Shown: positions 1 through 10,278 of the stretch, piece by piece
Numbering within the stretch: position 1 is the first letter of the stretch
Layout: every line of letters begins with the position of its first letter
Origin: Tabrizicola fusiformis
GTDB lineage: Bacteria; Pseudomonadota; Alphaproteobacteria; Rhodobacterales; Rhodobacteraceae
Direction: 5' to 3'
NCBI RefSeq assembly: GCF_013328815.1
Contig: NZ_JABUHN010000008.1
Span: forward strand, 151,985 to 215,984
Length of the DNA stretch: 64,000 nucleotides
Program-made: the position numbers and the translations under genes
Notes under the pieces: generated by a model
Databases searched by the model: none
What the model was told of the DNA's origin: nothing
The model's input: only the letters and a program-made list of their open reading frames with translations

Positions 1-1
1 C

Positions 2-625
2 CAGGAAGTCTTCAAGCTGGCGCCGAAGGGCAACTATGCCATCATCAAGGGCGACCCCGGTGACCCGAACGTCGGCTTCCTGCGCTCGGGCATGGAAGAA
101 GTGATCGGCGCTGCGGTTGCTTCGGGCGATATCAAGATCGTCGGCGAAGCGAACTCGGACGGCTGGAAGCCCGAGAATGCCCAGAAGAACATGGAACAGA
201 TCCTCACCGCCAACAACAACGCCGTTGACGCCGTTCTGTCGCAGAACGACGGCATGGCAGGCGGTGCCGCTGCCGCTCTGGCCGCGCAGGGCCTGAACGT
301 TCCGCTGGGTGGCCAGGACGGCGACCTTGCCGCGATCAACCGCGTGGCACGCGGCACGCAGACCGTTTCGGTCTGGAAAGACGCCCGCCAGCTTGGCAAG
401 GCTGCCGGCGAAATCGCCTCGGCTCTGGCCGATGGGGCGGCGCTGGACTCGGTCGCCGGTGCGATCAAGTTCTCGGGCGGCGAGAAGGGCGTTGAAATGA
501 ACGCCATCCTGCTGACCCCGACGCCGATCACCCGCGAAACGCTGAACGTGGCGATCGACGCGGGCCACATCACCAAGGAAGCCGCCTGCGAAGGCGCGCT
601 GCCCGACGTCGCTGCCTGCCAGTGA
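2..625 (+). CDS. xylF: D-xylose ABC transporter substrate-binding protein (5' partial)
   Basis: C-terminal two thirds of a periplasmic sugar-binding protein; the start and signal peptide lie outside the window. The reading frame is open from base 2 to the TGA at 623-625. Visible sequence (AIIKGDPGDPNVGFLRSG, then DAVLSQNDGMAGGAAAAL, then PLGGQDGDLAAINRVARG) is the type I periplasmic-binding fold of the XylF/ribose-binding family, which captures sugar and delivers it to the permease. It is followed directly by a XylH-type permease, a XylG ATPase, xylulokinase and xylose isomerase, which makes D-xylose the likely ligand. A strong hairpin follows the stop codon. Confidence 0.9.
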   Translation, partial: QEVFKLAPKGNYAIIKGDPGDPNVGFLRSGMEEVIGAAVASGDIKIVGEANSDGWKPENAQKNMEQILTANNNAVDAVLSQNDGMAGGAAAALAAQGLNVPLGGQDGDLAAINRVARGTQTVSVWKDARQLGKAAGEIASALADGAALDSVAGAIKFSGGEKGVEMNAILLTPTPITRETLNVAIDAGHITKEAACEGALPDVAACQ

Positions 626-637
626 TCTAGCCCTTGT

Positions 638-670
638 CCGGCGCCGCTGACCTGCGGCGCCGGCTCTTTT
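638..670 (+). terminator. Hairpin between xylF and xylH (partial terminator or mRNA stabiliser)
   Basis: A perfect 10-bp stem, CCGGCGCCGC (638-647) with GCGGCGCCGG (654-663), a 6-nt loop, then CTCTTTT. It sits inside the operon, between the binding-protein gene and the permease gene. In ABC operons such hairpins often keep the binding-protein message more abundant than the downstream genes; that role is inferred here. Confidence 0.6.
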
Positions 671-770
671 CCAAGTCGGGTGGTTCTGCGTCCGCATCAT
701 GGCGCATCCCGCGCGCTGTTGCGCAGGCGGGCATCCCCGGCCAGATCCCTCTCACAGGTTGGACGAGGAC

Positions 771-2090
771 ATGAGCGACACCCCCCATTCCGCACAGACA
801 TCGGCGCCGGGCGAAGGCGGATTCCGCCGTTTCCTGCGCGCCACGGAAATTGACCCGCGCCTTCTGGGTATGCTGGGCGCCCTGCTGCTGATCTGGCTGG
901 GCTTTCACCTTTATGGCGCGCTGGTGCTGGGCGAGGGATCGTTCCTGACGCCGCGCAACCTGTGGAACCTGTCGGTGCAGACCGCCTCTATCGGGATCAT
1001 GGCCACGGGCATGGTTCTGGTCATCATCACCCGCAACATCGACCTGTCGGTCGGCTCCATCGTGGGTGTGGTGGGGATGTATACCGGCCTGTTGCAGGTG
1101 GAATGGCTGCCCCCCTCAATGGGGTTGGGCAATCCGATGATCTGGATCATCGCGGTGGTCTTCGGCATCGCACTGGGCACGCTGATTGGCTGGTTCCACG
1201 GGCTGCTGATCGCCTATCTGGCAATCCCCTCCTTCATCGTCACCCTTGGCGGCCTGATGATGTGGCGCGGCATGGCCTTTCTCGCCTCGAGCGGACGCAC
1301 AATTTCGCCGGTCGATACGACCTTTGCTCTGCTGGGCGGCGGGCCCTACGGCTCTATCGGGGCGACGGGAAGCTGGATTTTGTGTGCCATCGCTTGTGCT
1401 GGAATCGTCTGGGCGATGATGCGCGGCCGCGCTGCGCGCAAACTGCACGGCTTTGCCCTGCGCCCGATGTGGGCGGAATATGTGGTCGCCGGGATCAGCG
1501 CCGGTCTGGTTCTGATCGCCACGCTGATCGTGAACGCCTACCCTTGGCCGAAAGGCATCCTGAAGGATTACTACGCCAAGCTGGGCCAAGAGGTGCCGGA
1601 AGGTGCATTTGTCGCCCATGGCTTTGCCTATCCGGTCATCATCATGGTGGTGGTGGTTCTGGTGATGACAGTCCTGATGACCCGCACCCGCTTTGGCCGC
1701 TATGTCTTTGCCATCGGCGGCAACCCCGAGGCTGCGGCGCTTTCGGGCATCAACACCCGCGCCATGACGGTCAAGATCTTTGCGCTGATGGGCGCTTTGG
1801 CCGGGATTGCCGCCGTCATCGCCAGCGCCCGCCTGAACAGCGCCACCAACGCGCTGGGCGATCTGGACGAACTGATGGTCATTGCCGCCGCCGTGGTCGG
1901 GGGCACCTCGCTTGCCGGGGGGGTCGGCACGATCTATGGCGCGATCATCGGCGCGCTGGTGCTGGTCTCGCTGCAGACCGGCATGGTTCTGATCGGCTTT
2001 GGCGACGGCTCTTACCGCAAGATCGTGATCGGGGTGGCGCTGGTTCTCGCCGTCTATCTCGACATCGTTTACCGCAAGCGCATCAAGTAA
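771..2090 (+). CDS. xylH: D-xylose ABC transporter permease
   Basis: A 439-residue polytopic inner-membrane permease of the ribose/xylose (BPD_transp_2) family. Hydrophobic segments cover most of the protein after a short cytoplasmic N-terminus. Family signatures include NIDLSVGSIVG near residue 95 and, near the C-terminus, AAVVGGTSLAGGVGTIYGA. The ATG at 771 is preferred to an in-frame ATG at 699 because the 699-770 segment does not look like a permease N-terminus; the Shine-Dalgarno (GGACGAGG) is only moderate. It lies 145 bp after xylF and 12 bp before xylG and should form the membrane channel of the xylose importer. Confidence 0.92.
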   Translation: MSDTPHSAQTSAPGEGGFRRFLRATEIDPRLLGMLGALLLIWLGFHLYGALVLGEGSFLTPRNLWNLSVQTASIGIMATGMVLVIITRNIDLSVGSIVGVVGMYTGLLQVEWLPPSMGLGNPMIWIIAVVFGIALGTLIGWFHGLLIAYLAIPSFIVTLGGLMMWRGMAFLASSGRTISPVDTTFALLGGGPYGSIGATGSWILCAIACAGIVWAMMRGRAARKLHGFALRPMWAEYVVAGISAGLVLIATLIVNAYPWPKGILKDYYAKLGQEVPEGAFVAHGFAYPVIIMVVVVLVMTVLMTRTRFGRYVFAIGGNPEAAALSGINTRAMTVKIFALMGALAGIAAVIASARLNSATNALGDLDELMVIAAAVVGGTSLAGGVGTIYGAIIGALVLVSLQTGMVLIGFGDGSYRKIVIGVALVLAVYLDIVYRKRIK

Positions 2091-2102
2091 AGGGGCAAAG
2101 CC

Positions 2103-2867
2103 ATGACAAAAGAAAATCGCGGCACCCCGCTTGTCGAACTGCGCGACATCTCGATTGCCTTCGGCGGGATCAAGGCGGTGGATCACGTCACCGTCGATCT
2201 TTACCCCGGTGAAGTCGTGGGCCTGCTGGGCCACAACGGCGCGGGAAAATCGACGCTGATCAAATGCCTTTCCGGGGCCTACAAGAAAGACTCGGGGCAA
2301 ATCCTGATCAACGGGCAAGAGGTTGAAATCAACGACCCGCGCGACGCCCGCGCCCAGAACATCGAGACGATTTATCAGACGCTTGCGCTGGCCGATAACC
2401 TTGATGCCGCCTCGAACCTGTTCCTTGGTCGCGAGCTGGTGAACAAATGGGGGTTCGTCGATGAAACCAAGATGGAGGCCGAAACCCGCAAGATCATGGG
2501 TCGCCTGAACCCGAACTTCAAAAAGTTCAACGTTCCGGTTTCGGCTCTGTCGGGTGGTCAGCGCCAGTCGGTGGCCATCGCCCGCGCGGTCTATTTCAAC
2601 GCCAAGATCCTGATCATGGACGAACCGACCGCCGCCCTTGGCCCGCATGAAACCCAGATGGTTGCCGAACTGATCGACGAGTTGAAGCGGCAGGGTCTGG
2701 GCATCTTCCTGATCGAGCATGACATCCATTCGGTGATGAAGCTCTGCGACCGCGCTTCGGTGATGAAGAACGGTCAGCTTGTCGGCACGGTGAACGTGAA
2801 CGAGGTCACCGATGACGACATTCTGGGCATGATCATTCTGGGCAAGAAACCCGCCAAGGCCGCGTGA
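2103..2867 (+). CDS. xylG: D-xylose ABC transporter ATP-binding protein (single ABC domain)
   Basis: A 254-residue cytoplasmic ATPase powering the XylFH importer. Walker A is GHNGAGKST near residue 43, the ABC signature is LSGGQ, and Walker B is [10 protein letters not shown], followed by the H-loop in LIEHD. E. coli XylG carries two ABC domains in tandem (about 510 aa); this protein has one complete domain, as in the fructose-type FrcA proteins common in alphaproteobacteria. It is therefore not read as a truncation and probably works as a homodimer. Its TGA overlaps the ATG of xylB by one base. Confidence 0.92.
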   Translation: MTKENRGTPLVELRDISIAFGGIKAVDHVTVDLYPGEVVGLLGHNGAGKSTLIKCLSGAYKKDSGQILINGQEVEINDPRDARAQNIETIYQTLALADNLDAASNLFLGRELVNKWGFVDETKMEAETRKIMGRLNPNFKKFNVPVSALSGGQRQSVAIARAVYFNAKILIMDEPTAALGPHETQMVAELIDELKRQGLGIFLIEHDIHSVMKLCDRASVMKNGQLVGTVNVNEVTDDDILGMIILGKKPAKAA

Positions 2868-4303
2868 TGTATATCGGGCTTGACCTTGGCACGTCGGGGC
2901 TGAAGGCGGTGCTGATCGGCGCGGACCAGAAGGTTCTCGCCGAGGCCACTGCCCCACTTGAGGTGTCGCGCCCCCATGACGGCTGGAGCGAGCAGGCCCC
3001 CGCCCATTGGATTGCCGCTGCCGAAGCAGTGCTGGACGCGCTGGCACCGCAGGGGCTGGCGGGGGTGCGCGGCATTGGCCTTTCGGGGCAGATGCATGGT
3101 GCGACCTTGCTGGACAAGGCCGACGACGTGCTGCGGCCCTGTATCCTGTGGAACGACACCCGTTCCCATGCCGAGGCGGCGGCGCTGGACGCCGATCCCC
3201 GCTTTCGCGCGCTGTCGGGCAATATCGTTTTCCCGGGCTTTACCGCACCGAAACTCGACTGGGTGCGCCGGCACGAGCCTGCAATCTGGGACAAGGTTGC
3301 CAAGGTCTTGCTGCCCAAGGATTACCTGCGCCTCTGGCTGACCGGAGAGCATGTGGCGGAAATGTCCGATGCCGCCGGGACAAGCTGGCTGGATGTCGGT
3401 GCGCGCGACTGGTCGGATGATCTTCTGGCGGCCACGGGCCTAAGCCGCGCGCAGATGCCGCGGCTGGTCGAAGGGTCTGCCGTGTCGGGTGTGCTGCGCC
3501 CGGAACTTGCCGCGCGCTGGGGCCTGCCTGCGGGCGTGGTCGTCGCGGGCGGCGGCGGCGACAATGCCGCCTCGGGCGTGGGCGTGGGCGTGGTCCGCGC
3601 CGGAGAGGCGTTCGTCAGCCTTGGCACCTCGGGCGTGCTGTTTGCCGCCAACAACGGCTATCAACCGGCGCCGGAAACCGCCGTGCATACCTTCTGCCAT
3701 GCCCTGCCCGAAACATGGCACCAGATGGGGGTGATCCTTGCTGCGACCGATGCGCTGAACTGGTATGCGCGGCTGGTCGGGCAGGATGCCGCCACGCTGA
3801 CGGGCGAACTTGGCACCTTCCGCGCGCCGTCGCGCACCCTCTTCCTGCCCTATCTGGGCGGAGAGCGGACGCCTTTGAACGATGCCGCCGTGCGCGGCGC
3901 CTTCATGGGGCTGGAACATGCCACCGACCGCACGGCAGGCACCCGTGCCGTGCTGGAAGGCGTGACCTTTGCCATCCGCGATTGCCGCGATGCCCTAGCC
4001 GCCACCGGAACCCGGCTGGAAAACCTGATCGCGGTGGGGGGCGGCTCGCGCTCGGACTACTGGCTGAAGGCGATTGCCACGGCGCTGGATTGCCCGGTGC
4101 TGCTGCCTGTCGCAGGGGATTTCGGCGGAGCCTTTGGTGCCGCACGCCTTGCCCTGATGGCCGCCACCGGCGCCGGGGCCGAGATTGCCAGCCTGCCCGC
4201 CATCGCCCGCAGAATAGAGCCTGATATGGCCCTTAGAGACGCATTCGACGCGGGCCATGCCCGCTATCGCGCCGCCCAATCCGCCGCAAGGAACCAGCCA
4301 TGA
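2867..4303 (+). CDS. xylB: Xylulokinase
   Basis: Phosphorylates D-xylulose to xylulose 5-phosphate with ATP, feeding the pentose phosphate pathway. The 478-residue protein has the FGGY-kinase N-terminal phosphate motif [13 protein letters not shown], the substrate segment [10 protein letters not shown], and the C-terminal ATP-site motif [10 protein letters not shown]. The chosen ATG at 2867 overlaps the xylG stop (TGATG); a GTG at 2864 is a less likely alternative. It overlaps xylA by 4 bp (ATGA), so the enzymes are probably translationally coupled. Confidence 0.94.
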   Translation: MYIGLDLGTSGLKAVLIGADQKVLAEATAPLEVSRPHDGWSEQAPAHWIAAAEAVLDALAPQGLAGVRGIGLSGQMHGATLLDKADDVLRPCILWNDTRSHAEAAALDADPRFRALSGNIVFPGFTAPKLDWVRRHEPAIWDKVAKVLLPKDYLRLWLTGEHVAEMSDAAGTSWLDVGARDWSDDLLAATGLSRAQMPRLVEGSAVSGVLRPELAARWGLPAGVVVAGGGGDNAASGVGVGVVRAGEAFVSLGTSGVLFAANNGYQPAPETAVHTFCHALPETWHQMGVILAATDALNWYARLVGQDAATLTGELGTFRAPSRTLFLPYLGGERTPLNDAAVRGAFMGLEHATDRTAGTRAVLEGVTFAIRDCRDALAATGTRLENLIAVGGGSRSDYWLKAIATALDCPVLLPVAGDFGGAFGAARLALMAATGAGAEIASLPAIARRIEPDMALRDAFDAGHARYRAAQSAARNQP

Positions 4304-5601
4304 CCGATTTCTTCAAATCCATCCAGCCGATCAAATACGAAGGCCCGGAAAGCACCAACGAATTTTCCTTCCGCCATTATGACCCGGACGAAGTGCTGCT
4401 GGGCAAGCGGATGGAAGAGCATCTGCGATTTGCCGTCGCCTATTGGCATTCTTTCGCTTGGCAGGGCGGTGACCCGTTCGGCGGCCAGACCTTTGAGCGG
4501 CCGTGGTATGCCGACACGATGGAAGGCGCCAAGCTCAAGGCCGATGCGGCATTCGAGCTGTTCGACATTCTGGGCACGCCGTTCTACGCCTTCCACGATC
4601 TTGACGCCCGCCCCGAGGGGGCAACTTTTGCCGAGTCGAAGCGCAATCTGGAAGAGATCGTCGATTACCTCGGCAACAAGCAGGCCAGCCACAAGGCCAA
4701 GCTGCTCTGGGGCACGGCGAACATGTTCACCCATCGCCGCTGGATGTCGGGCGCCGCAACCAACCCCGACCCCGAGGTTTACGCCTATGCCGCCGCGACG
4801 GTGAAAAGCTGCCTTGACGCCACGCTGAAGCTGGGCGGACAGAACTATGTCCTCTGGGGCGGGCGTGAGGGCTATGAAACCCTCTTGAACACCGACCTGA
4901 AACGCGAGCGGGCCCATGCCGGGCGCTTCCTGCAACAGGTTGTGGACTATGCCCACAAGATCGGCTTCAAGGGTTCGATCCTGATCGAGCCGAAGCCGCA
5001 GGAACCGTCCAAGCATCAGTATGACTATGATGTTGCAACGGTTTACGGCTTCCTCAAGGATTTCGGGCTTGAGAAAGAGGTCAAGGTCAATATCGAGCAG
5101 GGCCATGCCATTCTGGCCGGCCACAGCTTTGAGCATGAGATTGCGACAGCCGCCGCGCTGGGTATTTTCGGCTCGATCGACATGAACCGGAATGACTATC
5201 AGTCCGGCTGGGACACCGACCAGTTCCCCAACAACCACGCCGAAAAGGCGCTGGCCTTCTATGAAATCCTGCGGGCGGGCGGCTATACCACCGGCGGCAC
5301 CAACTTTGACGCCAAGGTGCGGCGGCAGTCGCTGGATGCCGAGGATCTGGTGCTGGCGCATGTCGGCGGGATGGACACCTGTGCGCGGGCGCTGCGCGCC
5401 GCCGCCTATATGTTCGAGGATGGCCCGCTGGAAGCCGCCCGCAACGCCCGCTATGCCGGGTGGGACCGCGAGGGGGCCAAGGCCATGCTGGCCCAGCCGC
5501 TGGAGGTGATCGCGCAGGCGGTCGAGGATAACAACATCAATCCCAAACCGCGCTCGGGCCGGCAAGAGCGGCTGGAAAACCTCTGGAACCACTATATCTG
5601 A
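4300..5601 (+). CDS. xylA: Xylose isomerase
   Basis: Converts D-xylose to D-xylulose in the cytoplasm with divalent metal ions. At 433 residues it matches the long class II xylose isomerases. Visible motifs are [13 protein letters not shown] (the FHDxD segment with the active-site histidine), [29 protein letters not shown] and [15 protein letters not shown] (metal-ligand glutamate). Last gene of the core xyl operon, followed by a good intrinsic terminator. Confidence 0.97.
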   Translation: MTDFFKSIQPIKYEGPESTNEFSFRHYDPDEVLLGKRMEEHLRFAVAYWHSFAWQGGDPFGGQTFERPWYADTMEGAKLKADAAFELFDILGTPFYAFHDLDARPEGATFAESKRNLEEIVDYLGNKQASHKAKLLWGTANMFTHRRWMSGAATNPDPEVYAYAAATVKSCLDATLKLGGQNYVLWGGREGYETLLNTDLKRERAHAGRFLQQVVDYAHKIGFKGSILIEPKPQEPSKHQYDYDVATVYGFLKDFGLEKEVKVNIEQGHAILAGHSFEHEIATAAALGIFGSIDMNRNDYQSGWDTDQFPNNHAEKALAFYEILRAGGYTTGGTNFDAKVRRQSLDAEDLVLAHVGGMDTCARALRAAAYMFEDGPLEAARNARYAGWDREGAKAMLAQPLEVIAQAVEDNNINPKPRSGRQERLENLWNHYI

Positions 5602-5620
5602 CGTGTCTAAATAGCTTTGG

Positions 5621-5648
5621 GGACGGCGGCGCGCTGCTGCCGTCCTTT
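5621..5648 (+). terminator. Intrinsic terminator after xylA
   Basis: A 10-bp stem, GGACGGCGGC (5621-5630) with GCTGCCGTCC (5636-5645), containing one G-T pair, a 5-nt loop and a following TTT. It lies between the xylA stop and the next gene, so the aldo/keto reductase and glycosidase genes may be only partly co-transcribed with xylA. Confidence 0.65.
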
Positions 5649-5666
5649 CCATTTGAAGGGCCTGCC

Positions 5667-6695
5667 ATGACCTATCTTCCCGCCGAAAACCGCTATGACC
5701 GGATGGTTTACCGCCGCTGTGGCCGCACGGGGCTGATGCTGCCCGCGATCAGTCTGGGCCTGTGGCACAACTTTGGCCATGACACGCCCCATGCCACAAA
5801 ACAGGCGATCTGCCGCACCGCCTTTGACCATGGCATCACGCATTTCGACCTTGCCAACAATTACGGCCCGCCGCCCGGTTCCGCCGAAGAAGCATTCGGC
5901 GAGATTTTGCGGAATGATTTCAGCGGCCTGCGGGATGAACTGATCATTTCATCCAAAGCCGGTTACCGGATGTGGGACGGCCCCTATGGCGAATGGGGCA
6001 GCCGCAAGAACCTGATTGCGTCCTGTGACCAAAGCCTGAAGCGGATGGGGCTGGATTATGTGGACATCTTCTATTCCCACCGTTTTGACCCTGACACGCC
6101 GCTTGAGGAAACCATGGCTGCGCTGGACCATATCGTGCGCTCGGGCCGGGCGCTGTATGTCGGGATTTCCAGCTATAACAGTCAGCGCAGCCGCGAGGCG
6201 GCGGCCATTCTGAAATCGCTGGGCACGCCCTTGGTGATCCACCAGCCCAGCTATTCCATCCTGAACCGCTGGGTGGAAACCGATGGGCTGAAAGATACGC
6301 TGGCCGAATTGGGCGTGGGGTCTATCGCCTTCACGCCGCTGGCGCAGGGGATTTTGACCAAGAAGTATCTGGGGGGTATTCCGGCGGGCAGCCGGGCGAC
6401 GCAGGGCAAATCGCTGGACCCAAAGACGATTTCCCCGCGCGCCATCGAATCGGTGCGGGCGCTGGATGCAATGGCACAGGCGCGGGGGCAGACGCTGGCG
6501 CAGATGGCGCTGGCCTGGGTGCTGCGCCACGGCGGCATCACCAGCGCGCTGATCGGGGCATCGAAGCCCGAACAGGTGGTGGATTGCGCGGGCGCAGTCG
6601 GCAATCTGGACTTCACCGTTGAGGAACTGGAGCGGATCGACGCGATTTCGGAAGAGAAAGACATCAACCTCTGGGCAAAATCCTCATCGGAGTAA
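5667..6695 (+). CDS. Aldo/keto reductase, YghZ / L-glyceraldehyde 3-phosphate reductase type
   Basis: A 342-residue NADPH-dependent oxidoreductase with a TIM-barrel fold. The aldo-keto catalytic set is visible: Asp and Tyr in FDLANNYG, Lys in SSKAGY, His in FYSHRFD. The N-terminal segment (YRRCGRTGLMLPAISLGLWHNFG) and length resemble E. coli YghZ/GprA, which reduces L-glyceraldehyde 3-phosphate and methylglyoxal. It sits 65 bp after xylA and 3 bp before a glycosidase gene. Context suggests reduction of a sugar-derived aldehyde; the true substrate is unknown. Confidence 0.85.
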   Translation: MTYLPAENRYDRMVYRRCGRTGLMLPAISLGLWHNFGHDTPHATKQAICRTAFDHGITHFDLANNYGPPPGSAEEAFGEILRNDFSGLRDELIISSKAGYRMWDGPYGEWGSRKNLIASCDQSLKRMGLDYVDIFYSHRFDPDTPLEETMAALDHIVRSGRALYVGISSYNSQRSREAAAILKSLGTPLVIHQPSYSILNRWVETDGLKDTLAELGVGSIAFTPLAQGILTKKYLGGIPAGSRATQGKSLDPKTISPRAIESVRALDAMAQARGQTLAQMALAWVLRHGGITSALIGASKPEQVVDCAGAVGNLDFTVEELERIDAISEEKDINLWAKSSSE

Positions 6696-6698
6696 GCG

Positions 6699-8348
6699 AT
6701 GGATCACCTGCGCCGCGCGCCGTTTCATCTGGATGACGAAGCCATCGCCTGGGTGGCGGCGACGCTGGCCGGCCTGACACCCGACGAAAAGGTCGGGCAG
6801 CTTTTCATCCACATGTCGATGGGGCAGGATCCGCAGGAGCTGGCGCGCCTTGCGCGGCTGCATCCCGCCGGGGTGACCCGGTTCTTCACGCCGGATATAC
6901 GTCACGAAACGGCCTTTATGGACGATATTCGCGCGCAGGCGCGGGTGCCGCTGCTGATCTCGGCCGATCTGGAAGGCAGCCGGATGAGCCTGCCCTTCGG
7001 CACCGAACTGCCCAATCCGCTGGCGCTGGCGGCGGTGGATGATGTGGCGGCCACCAGCACCATCGGCCGGATCATGGCCGAAGAGGCCCGGGCAATCGGG
7101 ATCAACTGGAGCTTCACTCCGGTTCTGGACATCAACGCCGCCTTTCGCAGCCCCATCGTGGCGACGCGCGGTTTCGGGGCAGATGTGGCACGGATCGAAC
7201 GGCACGCTCTGGCCCAGATCGCGGCGTTTCAGACGGCAGGTGTGGCGGCAACGGTCAAGCATTGGCCCGGAGAGGGCCATGACGACCGTGACCAGCATCT
7301 GGTGACCACGGTCAACCCCCTGACGCTTGAGGATTGGGAGGCCAGCCATGGGCGGCTTTACCGCGCGGCGATTGCTGCGGGGGTGATGTCGGTGATGTCG
7401 GCCCATATCGCCTTTCCGGCTTTCGTCCGCAGTCTTGACCCAGAGGCGGGGCTTGAGGCGTTTCGTCCGGCTTCGGTCAACCGGGTTCTGAACCAAACCC
7501 TGTTGCGCGAGCGGCTGGGTTTCAACGGTCTGATCGTATCGGATGCCACACCGATGGCCGGGTTCGGGGCCTTTGGACCAAGGGCGCAGATGCTGCCCGA
7601 AGTGATCGAGAATGGCTGCGACCTGATCCTGTTCTCGCCCGATCCCGCGGCGGATTTTGCGCTGATCTCGGATGCCGTCCGGTCGGGGAAGATCAGTGCC
7701 GAACGGCTGGAACAGGCTCTGATCCGGGTGCTGGGGCTGAAGGCGGCGCTGGGGCTGCATCGCGGCCCCGCGGCGCCTGCGGTGGCGCTGGCCCCCGAGG
7801 CGCATCGGGCGGCGGCGCGGGCGGTGACCGCGCGGGCGCCGACACTGGTCAAGGATGTGCAGGGGCTGCTGCCGCTGTCGCCGGGCCGGCATCGGCGGGT
7901 GTTGGTGATTTCGGGCGGGGTCATCTCGCCCATCCACCCCGAGCCGGCGCCGTTCGATCTGCCCGACCTTTTGCGTGCCGAAGGGTTCGAGGTGACGGAT
8001 TACACCCCCGGAACACCCATCACCCGTGAGAGCTTTGATCTGGTGCTGTATCTTTTCGGCGAGGAAACCCTGCTGACCCGCGGCCGGATTTTTCTGGATT
8101 GGGCGCGGATCATGGGTGGGTTTATGGGCGCAATGGAGCGGGTCTGGCATGAGGTGCCGACGGCGATGATCTCGTTCGGCTATCCCTATATGCTCTATGA
8201 CGCGCCACGCGCGCCCTGCATGATCAACGCCTATGCAACGATGCCCAGTATGCAGGCGGCGGTGCTGGAATGCCTGTTGGGCCGGGCGCCCTGGCAGGGG
8301 CGCAGCCCGGTCGATCCGTTCTGCGGGCTTGAGGATGCGCGGTTCTAG
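6699..8348 (+). CDS. Glycoside hydrolase family 3 protein
   Basis: A 549-residue GH3 enzyme. The N-terminal barrel contains [27 protein letters not shown] (corresponding to the KHFPG...D.H region of NagZ-type GH3) and [11 protein letters not shown], where the Asp is the likely nucleophile. A C-terminal sandwich domain follows. No signal peptide is evident, so it should act in the cytoplasm. The Asp-x-x-His-like element resembles beta-N-acetylhexosaminidases, but the xylose-operon context makes a beta-xylosidase or similar oligosaccharide-cleaving role equally plausible. Convergent with ubiG, overlapping by 4 bp. Confidence 0.8.
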   Translation: MDHLRRAPFHLDDEAIAWVAATLAGLTPDEKVGQLFIHMSMGQDPQELARLARLHPAGVTRFFTPDIRHETAFMDDIRAQARVPLLISADLEGSRMSLPFGTELPNPLALAAVDDVAATSTIGRIMAEEARAIGINWSFTPVLDINAAFRSPIVATRGFGADVARIERHALAQIAAFQTAGVAATVKHWPGEGHDDRDQHLVTTVNPLTLEDWEASHGRLYRAAIAAGVMSVMSAHIAFPAFVRSLDPEAGLEAFRPASVNRVLNQTLLRERLGFNGLIVSDATPMAGFGAFGPRAQMLPEVIENGCDLILFSPDPAADFALISDAVRSGKISAERLEQALIRVLGLKAALGLHRGPAAPAVALAPEAHRAAARAVTARAPTLVKDVQGLLPLSPGRHRRVLVISGGVISPIHPEPAPFDLPDLLRAEGFEVTDYTPGTPITRESFDLVLYLFGEETLLTRGRIFLDWARIMGGFMGAMERVWHEVPTAMISFGYPYMLYDAPRAPCMINAYATMPSMQAAVLECLLGRAPWQGRSPVDPFCGLEDARF

Positions 8349-9085
8349 CGTTTGACGCTGGCGGTGACATAGTTCACCGACAAGTCGCGGTCCGACAGCG
8401 CCCAGCGCCACGACACCGGGTTGAACACCATGCCCTTGCGGTCTACCGGATCAAGCCCCGCATTGCGGATCAGCGTGTAAAGCTCGTCCGGGGTGATGAA
8501 CTTGGCCCAGTCATGCGTGCCCTTGGGCAGCCAGCGCATCACCCATTCCGCCCCGACAATCGCCATCATGAAGCTTTTCGGATTGCGGTTGAGGGTGGAG
8601 CAGATCATCAGCCCGCCGGGTTTCAGCAATTGCTGACAGGCGGTCAGATAGGCCAGCGGATCGGCGACATGTTCCACCACTTCCATGTTCAGGACGACAT
8701 CGAACCGTTCGCCCGCTTCGGCCAGCGCCTCGGCGGTGATGTTGCGATAGTCGATGGTCAGGCTGGATTGCTCGGCATGAAGCTGCGCCACCGGAATGTT
8801 GCGCGGCGCGGCATCGGCGCCCAGCACATCGGCGCCCAGCCGCGCCATCGGCTCGGACAAGAGGCCGCCGCCGCAGCCGATATCCAGAATCCGAAGCCCG
8901 GCAAAGGGCGCCCGCGCGGTCAGGTCACGCCCGAATTCGGCGGCAATCTGGCGGGTGATGTAATCGAGCCGGCAGGGATTCATCAGATGCAGCGGCTTGA
9001 ACTTGCCATTCGGATCCCACCATTCGGCGGCCATCGCCTCGAACTTGGCAACTTCGGCGGGGTCGATGGTGTTGACGGCGGGCAT
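8345..9085 (-). CDS. ubiG: Ubiquinone biosynthesis O-methyltransferase
   Basis: A 246-residue SAM-dependent methyltransferase catalysing both O-methylation steps of ubiquinone synthesis. The SAM motif I is [20 protein letters not shown], followed by LNMEVVEHV; the N-terminus ([22 protein letters not shown]) is diagnostic for UbiG. The ATG at 9085 has an AAGGAG Shine-Dalgarno 6-7 bases upstream and is preferred to an in-frame start at 9148 that would overlap the divergent pip gene. The divergent promoter region is only 61 bp. Confidence 0.96.
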   Translation of the reverse strand: MPAVNTIDPAEVAKFEAMAAEWWDPNGKFKPLHLMNPCRLDYITRQIAAEFGRDLTARAPFAGLRILDIGCGGGLLSEPMARLGADVLGADAAPRNIPVAQLHAEQSSLTIDYRNITAEALAEAGERFDVVLNMEVVEHVADPLAYLTACQQLLKPGGLMICSTLNRNPKSFMMAIVGAEWVMRWLPKGTHDWAKFITPDELYTLIRNAGLDPVDRKGMVFNPVSWRWALSDRDLSVNYVTASVKR

Positions 9086-9146
9086 TGCGAACTCCTTGCA
9101 CACGCGCGCCAAGCGGCGCAGTCTGTGCCCCGTATATAGGACGGAC

Positions 9147-10127
9147 ATGGACCAGAGATCAGGCCAAAAGCGCGCAGTCGAATATCTTTACCCCGCGATT
9201 GATCCCTTTGATCAGCGGGTGATGGACATGGGCGACGGGCACCGTGTGTTCGTTGAACAATGCGGCAATCCCGCGGGTGTGCCGGTTCTGGTGCTGCATG
9301 GCGGGCCGGGGGGTGGATGCAGCCCGGCGATGCGGCGGTATTTCGACCCGGCGGTCTATCGCGTGGTGCTGTTCGATCAGCGCGGCTGCGGCCGCTCGCG
9401 CCCCCATGCCAGCGTCGAGACGAACACCACATGGCATCTGGTCGCCGATATCGAGCGTATCCGGCAGGCGCTGGGGATCGAGCGGTTCATCCTGTTCGGC
9501 GGCAGTTGGGGGGCGACGCTGGCGCTGATCTATGCGATTTCGCACCCCGAACGGGCGGCGGCGCTGGTGCTGCGCGGGGTGTTTCTGGCGACGCGGGCCG
9601 AACTGGACTGGTTCTATGGCGGTGGTGCTGGTGGATTTTATCCCGACCTTTGGGCGCGGTTTCTGGCACCGATTCCGCCGGCCGAGCGGGGCGATCTGAT
9701 CGGCGCCTATCACCGGCGGCTGTTCAGCGGCGACATGCTGTCAGAGGGTCGCCACGCCCGCATATGGGCCAATTGGGAAAACGCGCTGGCCTCGGTCCAG
9801 TCCGAGAGTGGCATGGGCGAGGGTCCGTCCGACTATGCCCGCGCCTTCGCCCGGCTGGAGAATCACTATTTCCAGAATGCCGCCTTTCTTGAAGAGGACG
9901 GCTGGATTTTGAAGAACCGCGGGCGGATTACCCATCTGCCGGCAACCATCGTGCAGGGGCGGTTCGACATGATCTGCCCGCCACATTCGGCATGGAAACT
10001 GGCCGAGGGCTGGCCTCTGGCCCGGCTTTGGATGGTGCCGATGGCGGGGCACGCCCTGTCGGAACCCGGCATCAGCGAGGCACTGGTGCGCGCGATGAAT
10101 GAACTTCGCCCGCAGATCGCCCCTTGA
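9147..10127 (+). CDS. pip: Proline iminopeptidase (alpha/beta hydrolase)
   Basis: A 326-residue alpha/beta hydrolase that removes N-terminal proline from peptides. It has the oxyanion-hole motif [11 protein letters not shown], the nucleophile elbow [10 protein letters not shown] (Ser) and a C-terminal catalytic His in MAGHALSE, all typical of peptidase family S33. The ATG at 9147 is chosen because the protein homology-like region begins just after it and upstream codons overlap ubiG. Monocistronic in appearance, followed by the structured terC leader. Confidence 0.92.
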   Translation: MDQRSGQKRAVEYLYPAIDPFDQRVMDMGDGHRVFVEQCGNPAGVPVLVLHGGPGGGCSPAMRRYFDPAVYRVVLFDQRGCGRSRPHASVETNTTWHLVADIERIRQALGIERFILFGGSWGATLALIYAISHPERAAALVLRGVFLATRAELDWFYGGGAGGFYPDLWARFLAPIPPAERGDLIGAYHRRLFSGDMLSEGRHARIWANWENALASVQSESGMGEGPSDYARAFARLENHYFQNAAFLEEDGWILKNRGRITHLPATIVQGRFDMICPPHSAWKLAEGWPLARLWMVPMAGHALSEPGISEALVRAMNELRPQIAP

Positions 10128-10152
10128 AATGACGCAAGCGTGATCCATGTCT

Positions 10153-10249
10153 AGGGGGCAGACCGGGCCCCTCTGACGATATCCTATCGTGATGTCGGAC
10201 TGCATCGAGTGCGCTCGATGGTCATGCCCGGTGTCTTTTCGGCTGCCCT
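10153..10249 (+). ncRNA. Structured leader RNA upstream of terC (candidate riboswitch-like element)
   Basis: By eye the leader folds into nested helices. P1: 10153-10161 (AGGGGGCAG) with 10243-10249 (CTGCCCT), with two bulged G. P2: 10162-10168 (ACCGGGC) with 10226-10232 (GCCCGGT). Inside P2 are hairpin P3, ACGATA/TATCGT (10076 bases into the second 10 kb: 10176-10190), and hairpin P4, CATCGAG/CTCGATG (10203-10220). A competing hairpin, GGGGC (10155-10159) with GCCCC (10167-10171), would exclude P1 and P2. TerC/Alx genes are often controlled by yybP-ykoY manganese riboswitches, but the conserved sequence of that class was not recognised. Confidence 0.4.
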
Positions 10250-10278
10250 CAGGCGTGCATTGCAACAATGAGGACGGT

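Noticed and set aside
2103..2867. xylG as a truncated two-domain ATPase
   Set aside because: The single domain is complete from Walker A through the H-loop, and single-domain FrcA-type proteins are common in alphaproteobacteria.
1116..3047. Long open frame on the minus strand opposite xylH, xylG and xylB
   Set aside because: It is a GC-rich antisense shadow with low-complexity composition and no family motif, covering well-supported genes on the plus strand.
10153..10249. Calling the terC leader a yybP-ykoY manganese riboswitch
   Set aside because: The helices are convincing by eye, but the conserved GGGGAGUA-type loop sequence was not found, so it is reported only as a candidate structured leader.
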